From Alkaliphilus sp. (lineage in GTDB: Bacteria; Bacillota; Clostridia; Peptostreptococcales; Thermotaleaceae), in NCBI GenBank assembly GCA_018335765.1, contig JAGXRU010000240.1, forward strand, positions 1 through 9,538: a DNA stretch of 9,538 nucleotides, in the 5' to 3' direction. Made by a program: the position numbers and the translations under genes. Positions 1 to 5,891 of this stretch are shown in pieces (the stretch's first letter is position 1; every line of letters starts with the position of its first letter). Under the pieces are notes generated by a model. That model worked only from the letters and a program-made list of their open reading frames with translations. It ran no database searches and had not been told where the DNA came from.

Positions 1-1122
1 TATATTTTGTCCTACACTCTTCACATCCTTGATAATTATTGTCAAGGAATCAGCCATATCATTAACAGTACCTTGTAAAATACCCACCTCATTTTTGGCA
101 CTCACTACTATTCTATCGGTTAAATCCCCATCCTTAATTTTATTTGCCACCTGTACCATATTGATTATTGGCTTCACAAATATATTTGAAAATACCAAGC
201 TTGCTGCCAATCCTGCTAAAATAAAGAAAATCGATATCATAAAAGTTCTGTTCAACGATGCTCTTCCTTGACTGGTTATTTCGCTATACTGTTGTTCTAC
301 CACCACACCCCATTTTGTATTAGAAGCAAGGCTATAACCCCCAACAACCTTATATCCATCCATGTCAACATAAATTTCCGCACCGTCATTGCCCCCCAAA
401 ACATTTTGCACACCTACTATCCCTTTATCCAATGCGTTGAAGCTGGTAAGAACCTTCTCTGTAAACTGTGGATGGGCTATTATTTTTCCTTGACTGTCAA
501 CTATGTAGCAAATACCCGTATCTCCGGTCTTGATATTTCTTGTGAGATAAAATAATCTATCCAACCTCAACTCCACTGCTAAAACCCCTGTTTTGCCTGA
601 TATGATTCTTTCTAAGGGTATAGAAAGTACAACCATTGGGACATTGGACTCCTCATCAATTAAAGTATTGGAAATAAAGGTTTGTCCATTCACAGCTGCC
701 TTAAACCACTCTTCATTGGCATAGTTTTTACCTTCGCCTGCATTACCCTTGGAGGTACCCACAATATTTCCTTGTAGGTCTGTTATGAAGGTCGATTTAA
801 ACTGCACATTTTTGGTAGTGATTTTGGACAGTGCAAAGTTTTTTTCTAATCTGTCCATATCTTGAAATTCAACGGTTTCAGCAACCGTTTCCAAAACATC
901 AATAGAGCTTGCAACATACATATCAACTTGATCTGCGGCTACTTTTGACATCATCAGATTAACAGTTTTCTTTCCCTCCACCAGCCTATTTATATCATTG
1001 AAATAATTAATTGCTCCTATGGCAGATACAGTCACTGTAATCATTATGACAATAACAAGAGATAGTTGAACCCTCATCTTACCGTTTGTACGCTTCACAC
1101 GCTGCTTCTTTTTTGCTTCCAT
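1..1122 (-). CDS. Methyl-accepting chemotaxis protein, dCache sensor, N-terminal part (runs off left edge)
   Basis: The frame is open from ATG at 1122 to the window edge (374 codons, no stop), so the gene is partial. AGGAGTG (1135-1129) lies six bases before the ATG and supports the start. Visible layout: a basic cytoplasmic start, TM1 at about residues 17-36, and an extracellular sensor at about 37-290. The sensor has dCache_1 hallmarks: an EEWFKAAVNG stretch near 137-146 and GDTGICYIVDSQGKIIAHP near 200-218. TM2 is at about 293-313, followed by a HAMP domain at about 315-367 with the usual proximal proline (VKP) and DGDLTDRI. The coiled-coil signalling domain that contacts CheA/CheW would lie off the window; a family member is usually about 650 residues. 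It is a membrane chemoreceptor of unknown ligand. The Arg of the R-x-W amino-acid-binding motif is absent (Glu137 two residues before Trp139). It lies downstream of the activator on the same strand after a 163-nt gap, so co-transcription is possible but not shown. Confidence 0.93.
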   Translation of the reverse strand, partial: MEAKKKQRVKRTNGKMRVQLSLVIVIMITVTVSAIGAINYFNDINRLVEGKKTVNLMMSKVAADQVDMYVASSIDVLETVAETVEFQDMDRLEKNFALSKITTKNVQFKSTFITDLQGNIVGTSKGNAGEGKNYANEEWFKAAVNGQTFISNTLIDEESNVPMVVLSIPLERIISGKTGVLAVELRLDRLFYLTRNIKTGDTGICYIVDSQGKIIAHPQFTEKVLTSFNALDKGIVGVQNVLGGNDGAEIYVDMDGYKVVGGYSLASNTKWGVVVEQQYSEITSQGRASLNRTFMISIFFILAGLAASLVFSNIFVKPIINMVQVANKIKDGDLTDRIVVSAKNEVGILQGTVNDMADSLTIIIKDVKSVGQNI

Positions 1123-1192
1123 CGCCTTCACTCCTGTCTATATTGTTATCTAAGTTTATTGGACTAATACTATGCATAATTTAGTTAAATAA

Positions 1193-1203
1193 GGGCTTCG
1201 CCC
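1193..1203 (-). terminator. Weak hairpin between activator and chemoreceptor gene
   Basis: GGGCGAAGCCC on the minus strand folds into a 4-bp GC stem with a three-base loop, followed by TTATTTA. It lies 83 nt after the activator stop and about 70 nt before the chemoreceptor start. It could be a weak terminator or attenuator; the stem is too short to be sure. The surrounding AT-rich gap (1123-1285) also holds two direct repeat pairs (1177-1187/1211-1221 and 1232-1241/1252-1261). No convincing promoter was found there. Confidence 0.25.
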
Positions 1204-1285
1204 GTCATCTTAATTTAGTTATATTCTACAAAATATTTCAATTCCCTTCATAATATTTCAAAATGAAAAATGAAGCAAGTAGAAA

Positions 1286-3040
1286 TTATTGTCGCTCAAT
1301 ACCGTATTTTTTCATCATTCGATAAACGGTATTCCTTGATATCTGTAATAACTCTGATGTCTGTCTGATATTGTAGCCACTTGAGTGTAATGTCTTCATT
1401 AACAAATCCTTACTGGAATTCTCCATACTGTTTGTTTTATCAATAGACATGGACTTGTCTTCAAGGCCTGCCTGTATAAGATGTTTTTTTTGAAGTATCT
1501 TCACATCGCAAAGGAACATAGAAATAGAAAGAATGTTCTGAAGCTGCCTGATGTTTCCCGGCCAAGAGTAAGTCATTATTAAGGTTTTTGCATCATCTGA
1601 CAGGCCTTCAATCCTATGTTCCATATCTTGATTTATCTTATCCATGAAATGCTGACATAGCTCCATAATATCCGAACCTCTATCCCTAATTGGCGGCAAG
1701 CTTAAATAGAGTACCCTGAGGCGATAATAAAGGTCTTCTCTGAACTGATGCCTTTTGACCATATTCTTCAAATCACAGTTCGTTGCAGCTATGATATGAC
1801 AATCAACATTGATGGTCTTATTGCTACCCAGTCGGCTGATCTGTTTGGTCTCTATTACCCTTAACAGCTTTGCCTGAAGCTGCATGGGCATTTCTCCTAT
1901 TTCATCGAGAAAAAGAGTGCCTCCATCAGCAAGTTCAAACTTACCGGACTTTCCTCCTTTTTTTGCACCTGTGAAAGCCCCTTCTTCATAGCCAAACATC
2001 TCACTATCGAAAAGATCACTTGGAAAACTGGCACAATTTATAGCCACAAACGGACCGTTTCTTCTATCGCTATTATTGTGAATGGCTTGAGAAAACAATT
2101 CCTTTCCTGTGCCACTTTCCCCTTCAATAAGAATGTTCTTATTAATTTTAGAGAATTCTTTGGCCAGCTGAATGTTATTTTGCATGATTCTGCTGCTTCC
2201 AATAAAGTCTTCAAACTGAAAATGTGCCCTATAACCCGTCATATCACTAGCAAGCTTGTAGGAACGTTTAATGCCTTTAAAGATGTCAACGGCTCCCTTA
2301 ATTTGTCCCTTGGAATCGAATACTGGGTAAGCCGAATTCATTAGGTGATGTCGTTTGCCCTTATAATACAGATTATATTCAAAATCCATGTGTGATTTAC
2401 CTGATTCTATCACTTGGGTCAGAATAGTTTCTTTAAAGGGAGGATGATAAAGATTCTTACCAATCAATTTTTCCTTGTCTTCACCAATAATCTGACATGC
2501 ATTGGTATTTATGTATCGCAAATTTCCGTCTTTGTCACAGGCGGATATCCCATCATCTATGGCATCTAGATAATCCAACAACCTTTCATATTCTTCATGC
2601 TTATGGTAGTGATATAGACGTAATCTCTCTAATCCCTGAGAAATAGATCTAAGATCCTTAAAAGCCCTATTATTTTCAAGGGTGCTCAATAAGAGCAAAG
2701 AATAATCAGAATCATAATTCAAAGAATTAATATTTTTCAGTAGATAAAAATGTGTATCTTGGAGCTTCATATATATTTCATGAAAAGATTTCTGAGACCT
2801 TGACAATACAAGGGTTCGATTATTTATACCAAAGGTTTTTCCCTGATGAACTTCGGGATATATAGAGAGAATTCTATCATGCTCATCCATCAGTAATAGT
2901 ACATCTTCAGAAATTGTATACACCAAGGTTACCATTTCAAATATTTCCTTCAGCACTGTATATCTAGACCAATCAAAATTTATTTTGGAATCTTCTGTCA
3001 AGGTTATAGATAACAAAATTTCCTGCATGGAACTTGACAT
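1286..3040 (-). CDS. Sigma-54-dependent enhancer-binding transcriptional activator (PAS, AAA+, Fis HTH)
   Basis: This 584-residue protein would activate RNA polymerase carrying sigma-54 by ATP hydrolysis. Domains: residues 1 to about 150 match no family I recognise and are the likely effector-sensing part. A PAS domain follows at about 157-262 (DAIDDGISACDKDGNLRYIN). The AAA+ domain at about 278-515 carries Walker A GESGTGKE (307-314), an intact GAFTGA sigma-54 contact loop (354-359), Walker B LFLDE (376-380) and the arginine region FREDLYYRL (433-441). A Fis-type HTH at about 542-584 ends in QISRNTVYRMMKKYGI. There is no receiver domain, so it is probably ligand-controlled rather than phosphorylated. 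Start: the frame extends to TTG 3085, but that codon lies upstream of a consensus -10. ATG 3040 has GAAAGGAG seven bases ahead and is preferred. The divergent operon carries a -24/-12 promoter and is the obvious target. The overall architecture resembles clostridial amino-acid catabolism activators (RocR type), but no symbol is justified. Confidence 0.93.
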   Translation of the reverse strand: MSSSMQEILLSITLTEDSKINFDWSRYTVLKEIFEMVTLVYTISEDVLLLMDEHDRILSIYPEVHQGKTFGINNRTLVLSRSQKSFHEIYMKLQDTHFYLLKNINSLNYDSDYSLLLLSTLENNRAFKDLRSISQGLERLRLYHYHKHEEYERLLDYLDAIDDGISACDKDGNLRYINTNACQIIGEDKEKLIGKNLYHPPFKETILTQVIESGKSHMDFEYNLYYKGKRHHLMNSAYPVFDSKGQIKGAVDIFKGIKRSYKLASDMTGYRAHFQFEDFIGSSRIMQNNIQLAKEFSKINKNILIEGESGTGKELFSQAIHNNSDRRNGPFVAINCASFPSDLFDSEMFGYEEGAFTGAKKGGKSGKFELADGGTLFLDEIGEMPMQLQAKLLRVIETKQISRLGSNKTINVDCHIIAATNCDLKNMVKRHQFREDLYYRLRVLYLSLPPIRDRGSDIMELCQHFMDKINQDMEHRIEGLSDDAKTLIMTYSWPGNIRQLQNILSISMFLCDVKILQKKHLIQAGLEDKSMSIDKTNSMENSSKDLLMKTLHSSGYNIRQTSELLQISRNTVYRMMKKYGIERQ

Positions 3041-3047
3041 GACGAGT

Positions 3048-3055
3048 CTCCTTTC
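3048..3055 (-). promoter_or_regulatory. Ribosome binding site that fixes the activator start
   Basis: GAAAGGAG on the minus strand ends seven bases before ATG 3040. The in-frame TTG at 3085 has no comparable site and lies within the promoter region, so translation most likely starts at 3040. Confidence 0.8.
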
Positions 3056-3074
3056 TTTTACCATTTGTTTGCTA

Positions 3075-3103
3075 ATTATAATCAATCGTGTAGCATGTTA
3101 CAA
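3075..3103 (-). promoter_or_regulatory. Proximal sigma-A-type promoter of the activator gene
   Basis: On the minus strand, -35 TTGTAA (3103-3098) is separated by 17 bases from a perfect -10 TATAAT (3080-3075). Transcription would begin near 3068 and give a leader of about 28 nt before ATG 3040. The -35 lies inside the inverted repeat 3096-3112, so the promoter could be autoregulated. The match is by eye only. Confidence 0.6.
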
Positions 3104-3112
3104 TATGTGACA
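3096..3112. promoter_or_regulatory. Imperfect inverted repeat over the activator -35 (possible operator)
   Basis: TGTTACA-ATA-TGTGACA has two 7-base arms, six of which pair, around a 3-base centre. It covers the -35 of the proximal activator promoter. That position suggests an operator, perhaps for the activator itself, although sites for Fis-type activators are diverse and no second identical copy was found in the window. Confidence 0.35.
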
Positions 3113-3231
3113 CTATAGAAAAAGTATTTCTAGTTGTCTTTTCATTAGAAAATATCAATAAGGCAAGGCATAAGTTTTATTTCGTTTATTAAGAGCAAAG
3201 CTAAAACTAAGGAACTACCTCGTTTTTTCTC

Positions 3232-3260
3232 ATTATGTACCACTTATGAACATGTGTCAA
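3232..3260 (-). promoter_or_regulatory. Distal sigma-A-type promoter directed at the activator gene
   Basis: On the minus strand, a perfect -35 TTGACA (3260-3255) is followed after exactly 17 bases by CATAAT (3237-3232), a five-of-six -10. Transcription would start near 3225, giving a leader of about 185 nt. It may be a second, stronger promoter of the activator gene. No structured leader element or terminator was seen between it and ATG 3040. Confidence 0.55.
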
Positions 3261-3299
3261 CATTAATTTTTCCTTTGAAAGACTCTGTCTAAAATATTA

Positions 3300-3317
3300 T
3301 CCAACAAAACCGTTGGA
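3300..3317. promoter_or_regulatory. TCCAAC-N6-GTTGGA inverted repeat, candidate enhancer site for the activator
   Basis: Two perfect 6-base arms surround a 6-base centre. The repeat sits about 40-60 bp upstream of the -24 element, roughly -67 to -84 from the predicted transcription start. That is at the near end of the range used by sigma-54 activators. A further TCCAAC half-site lies at 3334-3339. Binding is an inference from position and symmetry. Confidence 0.35.
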
Positions 3318-3356
3318 ATTCTCAGCTCTAATCTCCAACTATCAGTGCATTTAATT

Positions 3357-3373
3357 TTGGCATGCAACTTGCT
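3357..3373 (+). promoter_or_regulatory. Sigma-54 (-24/-12) promoter of the racemase/aminotransferase/transporter operon
   Basis: TTGGCATGCAACTTGCT matches the sigma-54 consensus TTGGCAC-N5-TTGCT at all key positions, with T in place of C as the sixth base of TGGCAC. The invariant GG (3359-3360) and GC (3371-3372) are exactly ten bases apart. Transcription would begin near 3384, about 20 nt before the GTG at 3405 and just ahead of its RBS. The divergent gene encodes a GAFTGA-containing activator, which gives independent support. The longest reading frame of the first gene (from 3345) would start upstream of this promoter, so that start is excluded. Confidence 0.85.
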
Positions 3374-3391
3374 AAAGCAACAAGTTAAGAA

Positions 3392-3397
3392 AGGAGG
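3392..3397 (+). promoter_or_regulatory. Ribosome binding site that fixes the GTG start of the first operon gene
   Basis: AGGAGG lies seven bases before GTG 3405 and downstream of the predicted sigma-54 transcription start. The upstream in-frame ATG 3345 has no such site and would be outside the transcript. Confidence 0.8.
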
Positions 3398-3404
3398 GAA
3401 AAAG

Positions 3405-4481
3405 GTGTTAAAATACAGGGACCATCTAAAACATTTGTCCAATGTCAGCTATTCCCATCAACAGGCTGATCCCAACACTTTAGATTGTTCCCTAGGGACA
3501 AATCCCTATGGATTTCCTAAAGGGGTTTTCAGTGTGGCTCAAAAGATTAATTACAATTTGATAAACAATTATCCTGACGTGGATAGAAAGTTGAAAAATC
3601 TAATTATTGAGTATTGGAAGAAAACACTCCTTCTGAACAAAGTTCAAATCGAACTAGCTTGTGGTTCCATTGACTGTATTACAAAAATTAACAAACTATT
3701 TATAAATATTGGAACACCTGTTCTTGGATATGTTCCACAGTTCCCTGATTATAAGGCTGATGTTGAAAGCATGGGAGGAATCTATGAGGCCGTGGAGATG
3801 CATGAATATAATGGCAGATTTAATATCTCCTTTTTGGTGGATCATCTTGAAAAAAAATATGCCCTGATTTATATAGACAATCCTAATAATCCAACAGGAC
3901 AGGTCATACCTATAGAAGACATCAAGACCATTACACAAAAATCAGCTTACCTAGGTATCTGTTTAGTGGTTGATGAAGCATACGGTGACTTTATGGATAT
4001 GAAAAATTCGGCAGTTAGCCTTCTGAATCGTTTTGACAACCTGATTGTTATTCGTTCTTTTTCGAAAGGCTTCGGACTGGCAGGTCTCAGGGTAGGATAT
4101 ACAGTCAGTTCACCAGATATCATGTCATATTATAGAAAGGTTAACGTGCCTTTCTCCGTCAATGCCCTAGGGGGTTGTCTTGTGGAGGAAGCTTTAAAAG
4201 ATGATGATTTCATTCAGACCAGTCGAAAAAAGATTGAAGTTGCAAAAAACCTATTAATTCGAAATATGAGAACTCTGGGGTATCTAGAAACAAATTCCCA
4301 GACTCCCATTATCACCCTGGTTCATCCTGACAAAAATGTTAATTTGCATTTGGATCTTCTTAAGCAACAGGTACTATCTGTCTCAGGATCCAGTTTTCCA
4401 GGTTTGGGAAACCATTGTGTCCGTGTAAGAATTCCATCCGAAGTCAATCTTTTGATAGAAAGGATTAATAAATTGACCTAG
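3405..4481 (+). CDS. HisC/CobD-like PLP-dependent aminotransferase (class I/II, fold-type I)
   Basis: The protein has 358 residues from GTG 3405 (AGGAGG seven bases upstream). It is a cytosolic fold-type I PLP enzyme. Visible motifs: the N-terminal LGTNPYGFP near 30-38, seen in histidinol-phosphate aminotransferase and threonine-phosphate decarboxylase relatives; DNPNNPTG at 158-165, with Asn162 expected to contact the cofactor; VVDEAYGDF at 188-196, with Asp190 and Tyr193; the Schiff-base lysine in SFSKGFGLAGLRVGY (Lys221); and a C-terminal VRVRIPS with Arg342 as the probable carboxylate-binding residue. The length is normal for HisC-like enzymes. No his or cob genes are nearby, so neither assignment is supported. 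The neighbours (racemase-like enzyme, transporter, sigma-54 control) suggest amino-acid transamination in a catabolic or interconversion pathway. It is the first gene of the operon, ending 20 nt before the next start. Family placement is sure; substrate is unknown. Confidence 0.88.
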   Translation: MLKYRDHLKHLSNVSYSHQQADPNTLDCSLGTNPYGFPKGVFSVAQKINYNLINNYPDVDRKLKNLIIEYWKKTLLLNKVQIELACGSIDCITKINKLFINIGTPVLGYVPQFPDYKADVESMGGIYEAVEMHEYNGRFNISFLVDHLEKKYALIYIDNPNNPTGQVIPIEDIKTITQKSAYLGICLVVDEAYGDFMDMKNSAVSLLNRFDNLIVIRSFSKGFGLAGLRVGYTVSSPDIMSYYRKVNVPFSVNALGGCLVEEALKDDDFIQTSRKKIEVAKNLLIRNMRTLGYLETNSQTPIITLVHPDKNVNLHLDLLKQQVLSVSGSSFPGLGNHCVRVRIPSEVNLLIERINKLT

Positions 4482-4501
4482 CTTAAAACAAGGAGGAGCC
4501 C

Positions 4502-5854
4502 ATGAACAATAACCTTGAAAAGACCATGACCCTGATTGAAAGAGATGCCCAGGTTTATCCTAGATTTGCCCGTATTCCCTATTATCCCTTGGTTGTAAAT
4601 AAAGGAGAGGGGGCGATCATTGAAGACTTTGACGGAAATCGTTTCATTGATTTACTTTCTAGTGCATCGGCTCTTAACACAGGGCATGCTCATCCAAGAA
4701 TTGTTAATGCCATTACAGAGCAAGCAAAAAGATATATCACCTATACAGCTGCTTATATGTATTCAGAGCCTCTGGTGAAGCTAGGGGAAGTCCTCGCAGA
4801 CATTACTCCAGGTAATTACAAAAAGAAAGTAGCCTATGGTCTTTCTGGATCAGATGCCAACGATGGAGTTATTAAGCTTGCCAGAGCATACACCGGTCGA
4901 AGGACAATTGTATCATTCATAGGGGCTTATCACGGCTCAACCTATGGTGCTCTATCCCTTAGCGCCATTAGTTTAAACATGAGAAGAAAAATTGGTCCCT
5001 TGCTAAGCGATATTGAACATATTGAATACCCAGATTGTTATCGATGCCGATATGAAAAGGAAGTAGTGAGCTGTTCCTTGGAGTGTATGTTAGCTTTTGA
5101 AAAGGCACTTGCCACCTATTGTCCACCAGAAGAAATAGCAGCTGTGATTATAGAGCCAATACAAGGGGATGGAGGTTTAATCGTTCCACCGAAAAAATAT
5201 ATGGATTACCTATACAAAATCTGTCAGAAGCATAGAATCTTATTTGTCAGCGAAGAGGTTCAGCAGGGGTTTGGTAGAACAGGGAAATGGTTTGGTATTG
5301 AACACTTTGATATCGTTCCAGATATCTTGGTGCTTGGTAAATCCATTGCCTCTGGAATGCCTCTTAGTGCCATAGTTGCTAAAAGTGAACTCATGGATGC
5401 CCTTGACTCCCCTGCTCATTTATTCACCATGAGCGGTAACGCTCTTTCCTGCATGGCTGCCTATGAAACCATACGCATTATTCAGGATGAAAAACTGGTA
5501 GAAAAAAGTCAAGAACTAGGAGAAGTAGCAATGGAAAAATTCAGAGGTATGATGGAAAGATACCAGCTTATTGGAGATGTTAGAGGTCGTGGTCTTTCTA
5601 TCGGTATTGACCTGGTCCAAGATAGACATACGAAAGTTGGTGCCCGGGAAGCGGCAGCCAAGATTTGCTACAGATGTTGGGAGAAAGGTGTGATCCTTAT
5701 TTTTCTAGGAAATGGTGTTCTAAGGTTCCAGCCGCCCTTGGTCATTAAAAGAGAAGAAATGGAACATGCCATGAATATAATTGAGGAATCCATACATGAT
5801 TATCTGGAAGGCCTTATACCCGATGAAGTGCTGAAGGTTTCAAAGGGTTGGTGA
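4502..5854 (+). CDS. Class III aminotransferase-fold PLP enzyme, isoleucine 2-epimerase/amino-acid racemase-like
   Basis: The protein has 450 residues; AGGAGG (4491-4496) precedes ATG 4502. Motifs of the class III (GabT/ArgD) fold: SGSDAND (115-121) for the PLP phosphate, GAYHGSTYG (141-149), EPIQGDGG (218-225), EEVQQGFGRTG (251-261) and the Schiff-base lysine in LGKSIASGMP (Lys280). From memory, overall length, Lys280, the SLNMxRKIGP stretch, the Asp in EPIQGD, LRFQPPLVI near 407-415 and a terminal GW all resemble Lactobacillus isoleucine 2-epimerase. In that enzyme an Asp at the corresponding place is thought to be the second catalytic base; GABA and ornithine aminotransferases usually have Glu there. 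I therefore infer racemase or epimerase activity on a neutral amino acid rather than transamination. Odd point: the PLP-N1 ligand, normally Asp in DEVQ, is Glu251. A cysteine set (Cys179, Cys182, Cys191, Cys195) lies in an insert. It is the middle gene of the operon. A plain aminotransferase remains possible. Confidence 0.85.
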   Translation: MNNNLEKTMTLIERDAQVYPRFARIPYYPLVVNKGEGAIIEDFDGNRFIDLLSSASALNTGHAHPRIVNAITEQAKRYITYTAAYMYSEPLVKLGEVLADITPGNYKKKVAYGLSGSDANDGVIKLARAYTGRRTIVSFIGAYHGSTYGALSLSAISLNMRRKIGPLLSDIEHIEYPDCYRCRYEKEVVSCSLECMLAFEKALATYCPPEEIAAVIIEPIQGDGGLIVPPKKYMDYLYKICQKHRILFVSEEVQQGFGRTGKWFGIEHFDIVPDILVLGKSIASGMPLSAIVAKSELMDALDSPAHLFTMSGNALSCMAAYETIRIIQDEKLVEKSQELGEVAMEKFRGMMERYQLIGDVRGRGLSIGIDLVQDRHTKVGAREAAAKICYRCWEKGVILIFLGNGVLRFQPPLVIKREEMEHAMNIIEESIHDYLEGLIPDEVLKVSKGW

Positions 5855-5891
5855 TAAATAAAGCAATTATACAATATGAAGGAGGGTTATT

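Larger units (their letters stand above)
3041..3404. other. Divergent control region between activator and operon (364 bp, no gene)
   Basis: This AT-rich gap separates two divergently transcribed units. From left to right it holds the activator RBS, a proximal sigma-A-type promoter overlapped by an inverted repeat, a distal sigma-A-type promoter, a TCCAAC/GTTGGA inverted repeat, the sigma-54 promoter, and the GTG-start RBS of the operon. I saw no riboswitch, T-box or tRNA-like fold and no credible small ORF. Confidence 0.75.

Noticed and set aside
1177..1261. Direct repeats TAATTTAGTTA (1177, 1211) and AATATTTCAA (1232, 1252) as regulatory sites for the chemoreceptor gene.
   Set aside because: They are short and in very AT-rich DNA, and no convincing promoter accompanies them; chance is a sufficient explanation.
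3041..3085. Fifteen-residue N-terminal extension of the activator from TTG 3085.
   Set aside because: The TTG is upstream of the TATAAT box and has no RBS; ATG 3040 has GAAAGGAG at good spacing.
3366..3386. Inverted repeat AACTTG...CAAGTT with inner TTGC-TAAA-GCAA around the -12 element.
   Set aside because: It is mostly upstream of the predicted transcription start, so it cannot fold in the RNA. The overlap with the -12 TTGC probably explains part of the symmetry.
3345..3404. In-frame ATG at 3345 as the start of the first aminotransferase.
   Set aside because: It lies upstream of the -24/-12 promoter and lacks an RBS. GTG 3405 has AGGAGG at seven bases and the homologous region begins after it.
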